A stretch of 64,000 nucleotides of DNA from assembly GCF_007752535.1 (NCBI RefSeq), contig NZ_CP036426.1:7750001-7814000 (forward strand), in the 5' to 3' direction. The stretch comes from Tautonia plasticadhaerens. Its GTDB lineage: Bacteria; Planctomycetota; Planctomycetia; Isosphaerales; Isosphaeraceae. The notes below the pieces were generated by a model. It saw nothing but the letters and a program-made list of their open reading frames with translations. It ran no database searches and was not told the DNA's origin. Position numbers and translations under genes: made by a program. Positions 17,489-28,496 of the stretch are shown here, in pieces (within the stretch, counting starts at the first letter, position 1; every line of letters begins with the position of its first letter).

Positions 17489-20023
17489 ATGTACGAACGT
17501 TTCACCGACCGTGCCCGGAAGGTGATGCAGCTGGCCAACCAGGAGGCCCAGCGCTTCAACCACGAGTACGTCGGCACCGAGCACGTGCTGCTGGGCCTGG
17601 TCAAGGAGGGCTCGGGGGTCGCGGCCAACGTGCTGAAGAACCTCGACGTCGACCTGAGGAAGATCCGGGTCGAGGTCGAGAAGATCGTCCAGTCGGGCCC
17701 GGACATGGTCACCATGGGCAAGCTGCCCCAGACCCCCCGGGCCAAGAAGGTCATCGAATACGCCATCGAGGAAGCCCGCAACCTCAACCACAACTACGTC
17801 GGGACGGAGCACTTGCTGCTGGGCCTGCTGCGAGAGCAGGAGGGCGTGGCCGCCCAGGTGCTGATGAACCTGGGCTTGAAGCTCGAGGAAGTCCGCGAGG
17901 AGGTACTCAACTTGCTCGGTCACGGGATGGACGCAGGCGGCGAAGCCGAGCGCGGCGGCGCCGCGGCCAAGGGCGGCAAGTCGAAGACCCCCGCCCTCGA
18001 CAGCTTCGGCCGAGACCTCACCGAGCTGGCCCGCCAGGGCAAGCTCGACCCGGTCATCGGCCGCCAGAATGAAATCGAGCGGGTGGTGCAGATCCTCTCG
18101 CGACGCCAGAAGAACAACCCCGTGCTGCTCGGCGAGGCCGGCGTCGGCAAGACCGCCATCGTCGAGGGCCTGGCCCAGCTGATCGTCGACGCCAACGTGC
18201 CCGAGCTGCTCCGGGACCGCCGGATCGTCGTGCTCGACCTGGCCATGATGGTCGCCGGCACCAAGTACCGCGGCCAGTTCGAGGAGCGCATCAAGGCGGT
18301 CATGAACGAGGTCCGCCGCGCCAAGAACACGATCCTCTTCATCGACGAGCTGCACACGCTCGTCGGCGCCGGCGGGGCCGAAGGCGCCATCGACGCCTCC
18401 AACGTCCTCAAGCCCGCCCTGGCCCGGGGCGAGGTCCAGTGCATCGGCGCCACCACCCTCGACGAGTACCGCAAGTACATCGAGAAGGACGGGGCGCTGG
18501 ACCGCCGCTTCCAGATGGTCGTAGTCAACCCGCCGAGCAAGAGCGAGGCGCTGGAGATCCTCCGGGGCCTCCGGGACCGCTACGAGGCCCACCACCGGGT
18601 CCAGATCACCGACGAGGCCCTGGAGGCCGCCGTCGAGATGTCCGACCGCTACATCTCCGGCCGATGCCTGCCGGACAAGGCGATCGACGTCATCGACGAG
18701 GCCGGCGCCCGGGTCCGCCTCAAGGCGATGACCCGCCCGCCCGACCTCAAGGAGCTGGACGAGCAGATCGAGCGCCTCAACCAGGACAAGGAAGAGGCCG
18801 TCGCCAACCAGGATTTCGAGCGCGCCGCCGCCCTCCGGGACCAGGCCGACAAGCTCAAGAAGAAGAAGGAAACCATCACCCGGGAGTGGCGGGAGAAGGC
18901 CAAGGAGGTCGACGGCACCGTCGACGAGGAGGTGGTGGCCGAGGTCGTCTCCAAGATGACCGGCGTGCCGCTCACCCGCCTGGAGGCCGAGGAGACCGAG
19001 CGCCTCGTCCGGATGGAGGAGGAGCTGCAGAAGAAGGTCATCAGCCAGCGCGAGGCGGTCAAGCGGATCAGCCAGGCGGTGCGACGCAGCCGGGCCGGCC
19101 TGAAGGATCCCAAGCGCCCGATCGGCAGCTTCATCTTCGCCGGCCCCACCGGCGTCGGGAAGACGCTGCTGGCCAAGAGCCTGGCCGAGTTCATGTTCGG
19201 CGAGGCCGAGGCGCTGATCCAGATCGACATGTCCGAGTACATGGAGAAGCACAACGTCAGCCGACTGATCGGGGCCCCTCCCGGCTACGTCGGCTACGAG
19301 GAGGGTGGCCAGCTCACCGAGAAAATCCGGCGGCGGCCCTACTCCGTCGTCCTGCTCGACGAGATCGAGAAGGCCCACCCCGACGTGTTCAACATGCTCC
19401 TCCAGATCATGGAGGAGGGACGCCTGACCGACAACGTCGGCCGGGTCGTCGACTTCAAGAACACGATCATCATCATGACGACCAACGCGGGGGTGGAGGC
19501 CACCTCGCAGTCCAACGTCCTCGGCTTCGGCCGGAGCATGGACGACCCGAGCAACTACGAGGAGATGAAGGAGCGGCTCAAGGTCGCCATCGAGAAGTAC
19601 TTCCGCCCCGAGTTCCTGAACCGGCTGGACGACATCATCGTCTTCCACAACCTGACCCGGGACGACCTGAAGCACATCATCGACATCGAGCTGACCAAGG
19701 TCCGCCAGCGCCTGGCCGACCGCGGCCTGACCCTCGTGCTCACCGAGGAGTCGAAGGACTACATCATCGACAAGGGGTTCAACCCCGACTACGGCGCCCG
19801 GCCCCTGCGTCGCGCGATCGAGAACATGATCGAGGATCCGATGTCCGAGTCGATCCTCCGCGGCGAGTTCAAGGGCAAGGACCTCCTGACCGTCACCGTC
19901 GGCGACACCGAGGACGGCCGCAAGCTCGTCTTCGACGCCACCGCCAAGGGGGAGGAGGCGCTCGCCGGCGCCGGCTCCTCCTCCGGCGAGGGCCAGCCGA
20001 GCGACGAGGGTGCCGGCCAGTAA
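17489..20023 (+). CDS. clpC: ATP-dependent Clp protease ATP-binding subunit ClpC
   Basis: An 844-residue Hsp100 unfoldase that feeds substrates to the ClpP protease. In order: two Clp_N repeats ([16 protein letters not shown] and [16 protein letters not shown]), first AAA+ domain with Walker A GEAGVGKT and Walker B ILFIDELH, a UVR-type coiled linker ([17 protein letters not shown]), second AAA+ domain with GPTGVGKT and [14 protein letters not shown], and the ClpB-type C-terminal domain. The start [12 protein letters not shown] is the usual ClpC opening; the frame is open for 69 more codons upstream but those are not conserved. A strong terminator follows at 20094-20131. Length is normal. clpP is not in the window. 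Confidence 0.97.
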   Translation: MYERFTDRARKVMQLANQEAQRFNHEYVGTEHVLLGLVKEGSGVAANVLKNLDVDLRKIRVEVEKIVQSGPDMVTMGKLPQTPRAKKVIEYAIEEARNLNHNYVGTEHLLLGLLREQEGVAAQVLMNLGLKLEEVREEVLNLLGHGMDAGGEAERGGAAAKGGKSKTPALDSFGRDLTELARQGKLDPVIGRQNEIERVVQILSRRQKNNPVLLGEAGVGKTAIVEGLAQLIVDANVPELLRDRRIVVLDLAMMVAGTKYRGQFEERIKAVMNEVRRAKNTILFIDELHTLVGAGGAEGAIDASNVLKPALARGEVQCIGATTLDEYRKYIEKDGALDRRFQMVVVNPPSKSEALEILRGLRDRYEAHHRVQITDEALEAAVEMSDRYISGRCLPDKAIDVIDEAGARVRLKAMTRPPDLKELDEQIERLNQDKEEAVANQDFERAAALRDQADKLKKKKETITREWREKAKEVDGTVDEEVVAEVVSKMTGVPLTRLEAEETERLVRMEEELQKKVISQREAVKRISQAVRRSRAGLKDPKRPIGSFIFAGPTGVGKTLLAKSLAEFMFGEAEALIQIDMSEYMEKHNVSRLIGAPPGYVGYEEGGQLTEKIRRRPYSVVLLDEIEKAHPDVFNMLLQIMEEGRLTDNVGRVVDFKNTIIIMTTNAGVEATSQSNVLGFGRSMDDPSNYEEMKERLKVAIEKYFRPEFLNRLDDIIVFHNLTRDDLKHIIDIELTKVRQRLADRGLTLVLTEESKDYIIDKGFNPDYGARPLRRAIENMIEDPMSESILRGEFKGKDLLTVTVGDTEDGRKLVFDATAKGEEALAGAGSSSGEGQPSDEGAGQ

Positions 20024-20093
20024 TCCCCGAGCCACGGACGACCCGGCCCGGGTGGTTCGCCCGCCCGGCCGGTGATCCCGGATGGTCAACACG

Positions 20094-20131
20094 CGACGCG
20101 GGCGGTGGATCCCGGTCCACCGCCCGCGTCG
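20094..20131 (+). terminator. Rho-independent terminator of clpC
   Basis: Perfect 16-bp stem (CGACGCGGGCGGTGGA / TCCACCGCCCGCGTCG) with a 6-base loop, followed directly by TTCTTCTTTC. It lies 70 bases after the clpC stop and also between convergent genes. Confidence 0.9.
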
Positions 20132-20180
20132 TTCTTCTTTCGTCTCGCTGCGCCGATCGCGGGCCGACCGTCCCGGAGGA

Positions 20181-21431
20181 TCAGCGGGGCTGCCTGGAGG
20201 TGGGGCGACTCGCCGGGCCGGCCCCCGCCGCCCCGGCGGTCGCCTCGACGAACGCGGCCACCTCCCGGGCGAACCGCTCGTGGTGTTCCATCAGGCCCAT
20301 GTGCCTGGCGGGAGCGAGGGTCTCGAGCCTGGAGTCGGGGATGCCGTCTCGGATCCGCTCGCTGGCCTCGGGCAGGAGGATGGGGTCGCGGTCCCCCGCG
20401 ACGACCAGCGCGGGGACCGCGATCGACCGGAGGCTTGCCGTCGCGTCGTATCGGAGCATGCCGAACATCCCCCGGGCCAGGACCGCCGGGGAGCCGTGCG
20501 GGGCGAATCGGGTCGCCCGTTCCAGCTGCTCCCGCGACTGGCGACCCGCGAACGACTGGCGGGCCGTCGAGAGGTGGAGCGTCCCGTTGAGGTAGCTCAT
20601 CCAGTTCATCAGCCAGACCAGCGGCGAGAGGGCGATGGTCAGGTGCAGCAGCGGCACGATGAGGGGCTTCTCTAGCGCGGTGTAGAGGGGCGCATTCTTC
20701 GTCGTGCGGACCGGGTTGGTATAGGTCGTATGCACCAGCACCAGGCCGGCGACCTTCGGGCCGATCGCCCCCGGGAACTGCTGGCAGTAGGTCAGGGTGA
20801 TCATGCCGCCGATGCTGTGCCCGAGCAGCACGACCGGCCGCCCGCCGGCCAGTTCGACGACCGCGTCGAGGTGCCCGGCGAGGGTTTCCAGGCGGTAATC
20901 CCGGTTGTCCGGCCGCTTCGACCGCCCCAGGCCGGGCAGGTCCCACATGATCAGGCGGAAGCGGCCTGCCAGGTGGTGGCGCAGCTCCAGCCACTCGTCC
21001 CGGTTGGCCCCCCAGCCGTGCGTCAGGACGATCGTGGGCGCGTCGGGAGGACCGTCGATCACCACGTGCAGCTCGCTGCCGTCCGGCCGAGCGAGGCGAT
21101 GCGTCTCCCCGTCGGAGACCTCCGGCCCAGCCCCCCCTCCCCTCGCCAGCAGCAGCGGGACGAGCCCGGGGCCTCCCAGCAGCGACAGCGCGAGCAGCGT
21201 GCCCCCGCCGATGAAGTAGGCCATGACGCGGGCCCGGTGCTCGCCCTCCTCGCCCCGAGCGTCGGTATCAGTCCCGTCCGCCACGCCGGCCAGCTCCGGG
21301 CGATCGGGTGGCGGGTCGGGATGGTCCCGGACCTCCTCGAAGCCCCGGTAGAGGAGGTAGGCCGCCAGGCCGAGGGCCGCGAACGAGAACAGCCCCCGGA
21401 ACCAAATCCCGAGAATCTGGACGGGCATCAT
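20181..21431 (-). CDS. Alpha/beta hydrolase with N-terminal membrane segments
   Basis: A 416-residue protein. Two hydrophobic helices lie at the N-terminus (about 8-25 and 68-90), leaving the catalytic domain outside or at the membrane face. The hydrolase domain starts near residue 125 (PTIVLTHGWGANRDEW), with the nucleophile elbow GHSIGG, the acid in VVAGDRDPILLP and the His in APARHMGLMEHHE, a complete Ser-Asp-His triad. The HGW oxyanion motif is present. The substrate cannot be told; esterases, epoxide hydrolases and haloperoxidase-like enzymes share this layout, but a Ser nucleophile argues against the Asp-using groups. It is convergent with clpC. Confidence 0.85.
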   Translation of the reverse strand: MMPVQILGIWFRGLFSFAALGLAAYLLYRGFEEVRDHPDPPPDRPELAGVADGTDTDARGEEGEHRARVMAYFIGGGTLLALSLLGGPGLVPLLLARGGGAGPEVSDGETHRLARPDGSELHVVIDGPPDAPTIVLTHGWGANRDEWLELRHHLAGRFRLIMWDLPGLGRSKRPDNRDYRLETLAGHLDAVVELAGGRPVVLLGHSIGGMITLTYCQQFPGAIGPKVAGLVLVHTTYTNPVRTTKNAPLYTALEKPLIVPLLHLTIALSPLVWLMNWMSYLNGTLHLSTARQSFAGRQSREQLERATRFAPHGSPAVLARGMFGMLRYDATASLRSIAVPALVVAGDRDPILLPEASERIRDGIPDSRLETLAPARHMGLMEHHERFAREVAAFVEATAGAAGAGPASRPTSRQPR

Positions 21432-21540
21432 GGACGGTTCGCCTATTTCGAGAGGATGTCGCCGGAGGTGGCCGCAACCTCAAGCAATCCATGCGCCAGG
21501 ATTTCGGAATCCTTCCGGGGCGAGGAGGGGCCGGGGCCCC

Positions 21541-22497
21541 TCAACCCAGCGCCGGCAGCACGCGGTCGGCGAAGGCGTCGATGAAGGAGGCCGGGTCGGG
21601 GCCGACCGGGTGGAGATAGACGGCGTCGACGCCGAGCTCGGAGTCGGCGCGGAGCCATTCGGCGTGGCGGTCGAGGTCGCTGGAGACCCGGATCAGGTCG
21701 GCCATGCCCTCGGGGCTCAGGTGGGCGGTCTCCCGGTCGAAGTCGGACGGGAGGGGGAGGTCCTGGTTCTTGCCGAGGTCGACGGCCGCGACGGGCCAGT
21801 TGCGTCGGGCGGCACGGAGGGCTTCGGCCTCGGTGTCGGCCCAGCTGAGGGCGACCTGCTCGGCGACGGGCTTGCCCGCGCCGCCCCCCCGGCGGAAGGC
21901 ATCAATGATTTTGCACTGGGCGTCTCGGGGGCCGGAGACGGTGATCAGGCCGTCGGCCCAGGAACCGACCCATTCGGCCGTCTCGGGCGTGAGGGCGGCA
22001 CCATAGATCGGCGGGGGCGTCTCGGGGCGAGTGTAGAGCCTGGCGTCCCGGAGCCGGACGAGGCCGTCGTGGTTGACCGTCTCGCCGGCCCAGAGGGCCC
22101 GGATGACGTCGACCGACTCCCGGAGGCGGGCTCGGCGACGGTCCTTGGGGGGCCAGGGGTCGCCGGTGATGTGCTCGTTGAGGTTCTGGCCGGTGCCCAG
22201 CGCCACCCAGAACCGGCCGGGGAACATCAGGGAGAGGGTCGCCGCCGCCTGGGCGACGATCGCCGGGTGGTAGCGCTGGCCGGGGGCGTTGACCACGCCG
22301 AAGGGGAGGCTCGTCGCCTGCATCGCGGCGCCGAGCCAGGACCAGGCGAAGCCGCTCTCCCCCTGCCGCTCGGTCCAGGGGTTGAAGTGGTCCGAGCACA
22401 TGGCCGCGTGGAAGCCGGCCCGCTCGGCCCGCCTCGCCAGGTCCAGCAGCCGATCGGGCGGGAAGAGCTCGTGGGAGCAGTGGAAGCCGATGGTCAT
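21541..22497 (-). CDS. LLM-class (F420-dependent type) oxidoreductase
   Basis: A 318-residue TIM-barrel enzyme of the luciferase-like monooxygenase superfamily, closest in feel to the F420-dependent glucose-6-phosphate dehydrogenase-like branch. Seen motifs: IGFHCSHELF at the start, CSDHFNPW, GTGQNLNEHITGD and YGAALTPETAEWVGSWADG. Members use F420 or FMN; the substrate is not evident. It ends with SELGVDAVYLHPVGPDP and DRVLPALG, typical for the group. The start ATG overlaps the stop of the upstream membrane protein gene (ATGA), so the two are probably co-translated. The frame continues upstream but without conserved residues. Confidence 0.88.
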   Translation of the reverse strand: MTIGFHCSHELFPPDRLLDLARRAERAGFHAAMCSDHFNPWTERQGESGFAWSWLGAAMQATSLPFGVVNAPGQRYHPAIVAQAAATLSLMFPGRFWVALGTGQNLNEHITGDPWPPKDRRRARLRESVDVIRALWAGETVNHDGLVRLRDARLYTRPETPPPIYGAALTPETAEWVGSWADGLITVSGPRDAQCKIIDAFRRGGGAGKPVAEQVALSWADTEAEALRAARRNWPVAAVDLGKNQDLPLPSDFDRETAHLSPEGMADLIRVSSDLDRHAEWLRADSELGVDAVYLHPVGPDPASFIDAFADRVLPALG

Positions 22498-22946
22498 CTC
22501 GAGGCCCTCCGCCCCTGGCCGGGGCCGCGGACCAGGGCCCAGGCAGCGGCCAGGCCCAGTTCGGCGACGGCGTCGGCCAGGTAGATCGGCGCGATCCTCC
22601 CCCTGGCCACGTAGTAGACGTCGATCGCCGCCAGGCCCAGGGCGCTGCCGGCCGCCAGCAGCTCGATCTCGGGCGTGACCCGTCGCCGGGCGCCGGCCAG
22701 GCCGATCGCCCCCCCGGTGGCCGTCACGAGGGCGCCGACCGTCTTGACGAGCCAGACGTCGACCTTCGGCCCCGTGACCTCCTGGAAGCTGTCCACGTCC
22801 AGCAGGGCCCAGAGGCCGGTGGCGGCGTAGTAGGCCCCCTGCGCCACCGCGAGGGCCTCGGCCGGATGCAGGCCCCGGAGGCCGGGGCTCGGGGCCGTCG
22901 CGGCTCCGAGGGTCCGGGAGGGACGGCGGGGCTCGGGTCGGGTCAT
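22494..22946 (-). CDS. Small multi-pass membrane protein
   Basis: A 150-residue protein with about four hydrophobic helices (around 36-52, 68-90, 97-115 and 122-142), of unknown function. Its stop overlaps the start of the LLM oxidoreductase (ATGA), so they form an operon and may share a pathway, for instance redox chemistry near the membrane. No motif of a known transporter is seen. The first 25 residues are Arg/Pro-rich, and an internal start is possible. Confidence 0.7.
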   Translation of the reverse strand: MTRPEPRRPSRTLGAATAPSPGLRGLHPAEALAVAQGAYYAATGLWALLDVDSFQEVTGPKVDVWLVKTVGALVTATGGAIGLAGARRRVTPEIELLAAGSALGLAAIDVYYVARGRIAPIYLADAVAELGLAAAWALVRGPGQGRRASR

Positions 22947-23027
22947 GGGCGGTCCCTCGGGGGCGGTCCATGGCCCCGGCCAGGCCCGCCGGAGCGGCTC
23001 ATGGCCGGGGCTCGGGGCGTGACCGAC

Positions 23028-25253
23028 TCAGCGCTGGGGCATCTCATGCCTGGGGGCCCGGCGCTCGGGCATGTCCAGGCGGCCGGAGAAGGCCTGGTCG
23101 GTCTGCTCGGCGGAGAGGGCGTCTCCGGCGTGCTCCTCGTTCAGGCGGAGCCGGAAGAGGACGACGGACCGGCCCTTCAGGTCGTACTGCTGCCCCTGGG
23201 GGTAGGAGGCGGGGGCCGCGTCGGGCGCGGCGGTGTCGAGCAGGACCTCCCAGTGTCGCTCCGGCTGGTGGTCGGGCAGGGTGAAGGGGACGGGCTCCCA
23301 GTGGGCATTGAACAGGGCGAGGATCGTCTCCGAGACGATCGGCTCGCCGCGCTCGTCGCGCTCGCCGATGGCGTCGCCGGCCAGCCTCATGCCCAGGCAG
23401 CGGACGAAGCCGGCGCCCCAGGCCTCGTCCCCCATCTCCTGGCCGGAGGGGTCGAGCCAGGAGAGATCCTTGATGTCCTTGCCCCGGATCGGCCTCCCCT
23501 TGAAGAAGTTCCGGCGCTGGAAGACGGGGAACGTCCGCCAGACCCGGCTGACCTTCTTGACGAAGTCGAGGAAGTCCCGTCGCGTGTCGTCCAGGTTCCA
23601 GTCGAGCCAGGAGATGTCGCTGTCCTGGCAGTAGGTGTTGTTGTTGCCCCCCTGGGTGTGCATCAGCTCGTCCCCGGCGAGCATCATCGGCACGCCCTGG
23701 GAGAACATCAGGGTGGCGATGAAGTTGCGCATCTGCTGGACGCGCAGGGCGACAATCCCGGGGTCGTCGGTCGGCCCCTCGACGCCGCAGTTCCAGGAGC
23801 GGTTGTCGTCGGCGCCGTCGCGGTTGTCCTCGTGGTTGGCCTCGTTGTGCTTCTCGTTGTAGGAGACGAGGTCGCGGAGGCTGAAGCCGTCGTGGCAGGT
23901 GATGAAGTTGACGCTGGCGTAGGGCTTGCGGCCGTCGCTCTGGTAGAGGTCGCTGGAGCCGCTCAGGCGGGTGGCCAGCTCGGCGGCGGCGGTCTCCTGG
24001 CCGCGCCAGAAGTCGCGGATCTCGTCGCGGTAGATGCCGTTCCACTCAGCCCAACCCGGGGGGAAGTTGCCGACCATGTAGCCGCCGGGGCCGACGTCCC
24101 AGGGCTCGGCGATGAGCTTGACCTGGGAGAGGACCGGGTCCTGGTGGATGATGTCGAAGAACGAACCGAGGCGGTTGACCTCGTACAGCTCCCGGGCCAG
24201 GGTGCTGGCCAGGTCGAACCGGAAGCCGTCGACGTGCATCTCGGTGACCCAGTACCGCAGGCTGTCCATGATCATCTGCAGGACCCTCGGGTGCGACATG
24301 TTGGGCACGTTGCCGCAGCCGGTGAAGTCCATGTAATAGCGCGGGTCCTCCGGCGAGAGCATGTAATACGAGGCGTTGTCGACCCCCCGCCAGGAGAGGG
24401 TCGGGCCGTTCTGGTTCCCCTCGGCGGTGTGGTTGTAGACGACGTCGAGGATGACCTCGATGCCGGCCGAGTGCAGCCCCCGGACCATGGTCTTGAACTG
24501 CTGCACCGCGTCGAGGGCGGTGGTGGTGCCGACGTAGTCGCTGTGCGGGGCGAAGAAGGCGAGGGTGTTGTAGCCCCAGTAATTGACCAGCCCCTTCTCT
24601 TCCAGGTAGCGGTCGTCGGCGTGGTGGTGGATGGGCAACAGCTCGATGGCCGTCACCCCCAGGTCGGTCAGGTGGCGGAGGATCGGTTCGGAGGCGACGC
24701 CGGCGTAGGTCCCCCGCAGGTGCTCGGGCACCTCGGGGTGCTTCATGGTCAGGCCCTTGACGTGGGCCTCGTAGATGAGCGTCTTGTGCCAGGGCGTGCG
24801 GGGCCGGCGGTCGTCCCCCCAGGTGAAGGCGGGGTCGACCACCCGGGCCAGGGCGGCGAAGGGGGCGCTGTCGCGCTCGTCGAAGGTGGTGTCGTCCTGG
24901 CCGACCTTGTAGCCGAACAGCGAGTCGTCCCAGGTCAGCCGCCGGCCGATGAGCTTGGCGTAGGGGTCCAGCAGCAGCTTGTTGGGGTTGAAGCGGTGGC
25001 CCTGGGCCGGCTCGTACGGCCCGTGGACCCGGTAGCCGTAGAGCTGCCCCGGCACGACGTCGGGGAGGTAGCCATGCCAGACCAGGTCGGTGCGCTCGGG
25101 CAGGGCGATGCGGTGGGACTCCTGCGTCGACTCGACCGAGTCGAACAGGCAGAGCTCGACCTTGGTCGCGTGCTCGGCGAAGAGGGCGAAGTTGACCCCG
25201 GCGCCGTTCCAGGTCGCGCCGAGCGGATAGGGTTGTCCCGGCCAGACTCTCAT
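23028..25253 (-). CDS. glgX: Glycogen debranching enzyme GlgX
   Basis: A 741-residue GH13 isoamylase-type enzyme that hydrolyses alpha-1,6 branches of limit dextrins in glycogen breakdown. The N-terminal carbohydrate-binding-like domain opens with [20 protein letters not shown]. Catalytic barrel motifs: VYNHTAEGN (region I), GFRFDLAS with the nucleophile Asp (region II), and LIAEPWD with the acid/base Glu (region III), then [18 protein letters not shown] with region IV. Length is typical. No other glycogen genes are adjacent. A 277-base gap to the MMPL gene upstream probably contains its own promoter. Confidence 0.96.
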   Translation of the reverse strand: MRVWPGQPYPLGATWNGAGVNFALFAEHATKVELCLFDSVESTQESHRIALPERTDLVWHGYLPDVVPGQLYGYRVHGPYEPAQGHRFNPNKLLLDPYAKLIGRRLTWDDSLFGYKVGQDDTTFDERDSAPFAALARVVDPAFTWGDDRRPRTPWHKTLIYEAHVKGLTMKHPEVPEHLRGTYAGVASEPILRHLTDLGVTAIELLPIHHHADDRYLEEKGLVNYWGYNTLAFFAPHSDYVGTTTALDAVQQFKTMVRGLHSAGIEVILDVVYNHTAEGNQNGPTLSWRGVDNASYYMLSPEDPRYYMDFTGCGNVPNMSHPRVLQMIMDSLRYWVTEMHVDGFRFDLASTLARELYEVNRLGSFFDIIHQDPVLSQVKLIAEPWDVGPGGYMVGNFPPGWAEWNGIYRDEIRDFWRGQETAAAELATRLSGSSDLYQSDGRKPYASVNFITCHDGFSLRDLVSYNEKHNEANHEDNRDGADDNRSWNCGVEGPTDDPGIVALRVQQMRNFIATLMFSQGVPMMLAGDELMHTQGGNNNTYCQDSDISWLDWNLDDTRRDFLDFVKKVSRVWRTFPVFQRRNFFKGRPIRGKDIKDLSWLDPSGQEMGDEAWGAGFVRCLGMRLAGDAIGERDERGEPIVSETILALFNAHWEPVPFTLPDHQPERHWEVLLDTAAPDAAPASYPQGQQYDLKGRSVVLFRLRLNEEHAGDALSAEQTDQAFSGRLDMPERRAPRHEMPQR

Positions 25254-25530
25254 CGATGAATCCCGTTGCGTGGATTATTCGGATGCCGGGGAGTGGGTTC
25301 GTCGCGCCCCCCGGCGAGGTCGCGACGGGTCGTGTTCACGTTAGCCGATCGCGGGGCCTGAGCGCAGTCCCGGCCGGCCCATGGGCGTGAATCGGGGGCG
25401 GGCCGCCCGATGTCGGGGCCGGGCGACCGGGGCCGGGGGACCGAGGCGAGGCGGCCGGGGAGGCGACCTCGCCCGTGCCCGGACGCAAATCGGGTGCCGG
25501 GGGCCGGGAGGTCACGCTGAGCCGGGCCCG

Positions 25531-28047
25531 TCAGGGCCGGGACGCGCCCCGGGAGGCGATGCCGTAGTCGACCCGGATGACCGCCGAGACGGGGCCCGGG
25601 GCCGCCTCCTCGCGCAGGACCGCGGGGGCCGGGCGGGCCCCCCCCCGGCCGCCCCGGAGCCGCTCCAGCAGGACGATGAACGCCGGGACGAGGATCGGCC
25701 GGACGAGGAAGGTGTCCAGCAGGACGCCGAAGGCCAGGGCGAAGCCCAGTTCCCGGAGCGCCAGCAATCGGCCGGTGAGCATCGAGCCGAAGGTGCCGGC
25801 CATGATCAGGCCGCACGAGCTGATGATCCCGCCGGTGGCCGCCACGGCGCGCCGAGTGCCGTCGATGACGCCGTGGCCTCGTTCCTCCTCGACGACCCGG
25901 GACATGAGGAAGATGTTGTAGTCCTCCCCCACGGCGACCAGGATTACGAACAGGAAGAAGCCGACCTTCCAGTCGAGCCCCTGCCAGGGCTCCGGCCCGG
26001 CGTGCAGCGACCGGAAGACCAGGTCCGTCAGGCCGAGCGTGGCGAGATAACCGAGCACCACCGTGGCGATCAGGTACAGGCTGATCCCCGGCCGCTTCAG
26101 CAGGAAGACGAGGATCGCGTAGACGCCCAGGGTCACCAGCACGTACATCCGCCGCTCGTCCACGCCGATCGACGACCTCAGGTCGTAGAGCATCGGCGTC
26201 GAGCCGGCGTAGCCGACCTCCGAGCCGGCCAGGGGGCCGACGGCCCCGTCCCCGGGGTCGACGACGGCGGCGACCTCGCGGCGGATCGCCTCCAGGGCGT
26301 CCATGCCGTCCTCGGAGAACGGGTCGAGCGTGAGCAGCAGGTCCAGCCGGGTGATCCGGCCGAGGTCGGCGGGGTCGGCCGGCTCGGTGCTGACGTAGAC
26401 CGGCTCGGCGGCGAGGTACCCCTGGTCGATCAGCGCATTGCGGGCCTGCTCCAGCGGCCTCCGGAGGAAACCGGGCAGCGCCTGCTCCTCGTCGGAGAGG
26501 CGGATCGTCCGCTCCAGGGGTTCTCCCAGGGGCCGGGCCAGGGACCGGACCCGGGCGACCTGGGGCATCTCCGTCAGGCGGTCCGACAGGGAGGCGATCG
26601 CCTCCCGGCCCTCCTCGGTCCGGAAGTCGAGCGCGGGGCTCCAGAGCAGCAGGGTCGTCGGGCCGAGCTCCCCGATCGGGAAGTAGTCCCGGATCATCGC
26701 GGCGCCGAGCTTGCTCGGGGCGTCGGCCGGCAGGTCGGAGAGCTGGCCGTAATTGGACCGGACCCGCGTCCCGTGCAGGGCGAAGGGGGCCATCGCCAGC
26801 AGGCTGACGGCCAGGATCGTCGCCGGCCGACGCGCCACGAGGTCGGCCACCCGGCCCCAGGGGCCCCTCAGGGCGGCCTCGGCCTGGTCCGGGGCCGTCG
26901 AGGAATGGCCGTTGGACCCGGCGTGGGCCGACGGGTCGACCGGCACCGGCCGGGGCCCGCCGAACGGCCAGTCGATCGCCCGGCCGAACCAGCGCAGGAG
27001 CACCGGGGCCAGCGTCAGGGCCGCCACCAGGGCCACCGCCAGGCTCAGGGCGATCGCCGGGCCGCTGAACTGGATCTTGGCGAAGCTGGAGAACCAGAGC
27101 ATCCCCAGGCCCACGATCACCGTCCCGGCGCTGGCCACCAGCGCCGCGCCGACCTGCCGGATCGCGATCGCCAGGGCCTCGGGGATCGCGTGCCCGTGCG
27201 CCCGCTCCTCCCGGTACCGGGCGATCAGGAACAGGCAGTAGTCCGTCCCGGCGCCGAAGAGGACGACGATGACGAACACCTTGGTCACGTTGATGACCTG
27301 GAAGTCCAGCCCCGGCACCCACCGCAGGGCCGGCAGGCCCTTGAGCGAGACGAACGCCGACAGCGCGATCGACACCAGCGGGATCAGCGCCAGCAGCGGC
27401 GACCGATACACCGCCAGCAGGATGGCGATGACCAGCGCCACGGTGGCATAGGTCGTGGTGTCGATGCTCGCATTCGACGACTCGTTCATGTCGTGGCCGA
27501 CGACGGCCGAGCCCGTCAGTCCCAGTTCCAGGCCCGTCGGGACCCGGCCCTCCAGCTCGGCCAGCACCCCCTCGACGGCGTTGGTCGTCAGCCTCGCCTG
27601 CTTGCTGGCGTAGGTCGCCTCCACGCCCACCAACGTCAGCGCCGCCTGGCCCGATCCCCCCTCCCCGGAGCCGCCGATGAGGATGGTGTCCATGTAGCGG
27701 TCGCGGAAGTCGGTCACCGTGGCGATGGCGAACTCGGGGCCGATCAGCCCTCCGAGCCGGTCGGCCAGCAGGCCGACGAAGGCGCGATCGGCCTCCGAGA
27801 GCGGCCCGTCCGGCCGCTCGGCGACGACGACGATCGACGAGTCGGTCGACTCGGGGAAGCCGCGCTCCAGCAACGCCTGGCCGGCGACGCTGATCGACCC
27901 CTCCGGGAAGAACCGGACGTCGTCGTCGAGGCTCACCTCGTCCCAGGACGGCGCGTAGCGGCCGAACAGGACGGCCAGGCCGACCCAGGCCAGCACGACC
28001 AGCCATCCGCGACGGGTCACCAGGCGCGCAATCAGATCGAAGATCAT
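25531..28047 (-). CDS. MMPL/RND-family transporter
   Basis: An 838-residue inner-membrane protein with the RND-type duplicated layout: a first helix (residues 12-29), a periplasmic loop of about 180 residues, a block of helices, a second loop, then five or more C-terminal helices. The MMPL-type motif appears as GAGTDYCLFLIARYREE in the first half and VGEDYNIFLMSRVVEE in the second, carrying the Asp/Tyr pair used for proton coupling. Family members export lipids, hopanoids or drugs; the substrate is unknown. The ATG at 28047 was chosen because the helix follows at once; the frame is open 90 codons upstream through the candidate promoter. It stands alone on the minus strand. Confidence 0.92.
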   Translation of the reverse strand: MIFDLIARLVTRRGWLVVLAWVGLAVLFGRYAPSWDEVSLDDDVRFFPEGSISVAGQALLERGFPESTDSSIVVVAERPDGPLSEADRAFVGLLADRLGGLIGPEFAIATVTDFRDRYMDTILIGGSGEGGSGQAALTLVGVEATYASKQARLTTNAVEGVLAELEGRVPTGLELGLTGSAVVGHDMNESSNASIDTTTYATVALVIAILLAVYRSPLLALIPLVSIALSAFVSLKGLPALRWVPGLDFQVINVTKVFVIVVLFGAGTDYCLFLIARYREERAHGHAIPEALAIAIRQVGAALVASAGTVIVGLGMLWFSSFAKIQFSGPAIALSLAVALVAALTLAPVLLRWFGRAIDWPFGGPRPVPVDPSAHAGSNGHSSTAPDQAEAALRGPWGRVADLVARRPATILAVSLLAMAPFALHGTRVRSNYGQLSDLPADAPSKLGAAMIRDYFPIGELGPTTLLLWSPALDFRTEEGREAIASLSDRLTEMPQVARVRSLARPLGEPLERTIRLSDEEQALPGFLRRPLEQARNALIDQGYLAAEPVYVSTEPADPADLGRITRLDLLLTLDPFSEDGMDALEAIRREVAAVVDPGDGAVGPLAGSEVGYAGSTPMLYDLRSSIGVDERRMYVLVTLGVYAILVFLLKRPGISLYLIATVVLGYLATLGLTDLVFRSLHAGPEPWQGLDWKVGFFLFVILVAVGEDYNIFLMSRVVEEERGHGVIDGTRRAVAATGGIISSCGLIMAGTFGSMLTGRLLALRELGFALAFGVLLDTFLVRPILVPAFIVLLERLRGGRGGARPAPAVLREEAAPGPVSAVIRVDYGIASRGASRP

Positions 28048-28496
28048 GGACGAATCCCAACCGCCGGCCGGGCCCCGATCGCGTCCCTCGCGAACCGGAG
28101 GGACCGTCTCCGGCCCTCGGGCCTCGGGCCTCGCAAGTCGTTGCCCGACACGATAGTATAACCTACGCGATCTGTCAAAACCGCCTCCCGCCTTCCCCGA
28201 TCCCCTCGCCCCCCCAGCCCCTCGACCTGATCCGAGGGGGACCGGACGGATCCGGCATCGGTCGATCCGGGACGGCCCGGCCAACCCTCCCGACACGTTC
28301 CGTGCCAAGACGGTCATCCAGGTCGGATGACCCCTCCTGATTCCCCTCGACGGCCGATTCCTCCCCAGGTCCGCCAGGTTCCCGCCGCCGATCCCTGGTT
28401 CCTCCAGCCCGACTCGACAGCCCCGGCCCGGGCCGGTATGCTCGGGACACGGGCAGACACGCGTTCACCATCGCTCCCGATTCGGAGGGGACCCCG
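28048..28496. other. Divergent intergenic region, MMPL gene and Uma2 gene
   Basis: A 449-base gene-free stretch. It carries a good minus-strand promoter at 28150-28178. For the plus-strand Uma2 gene a GAGGGGACC ribosome site lies just before the ATG at 28497. I see no other structure. Confidence 0.5.
28150..28178 (-). promoter_or_regulatory. Sigma-70-type promoter for the MMPL transporter gene
   Basis: Read on the minus strand: TTGACA, a 17-base spacer, TATCGT, in an unusually AT-rich patch, about 100 bases upstream of the start at 28047. A TATACT hexamer overlaps the spacer. It has the best consensus -35 in the window. Confidence 0.6.

Noticed and set aside
25250-28060. A 936-codon open frame on the same strand as the MMPL gene
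   Set aside because: Arg/Gly/Pro-rich translation in another phase of the MMPL transporter, with no membrane pattern or motif.
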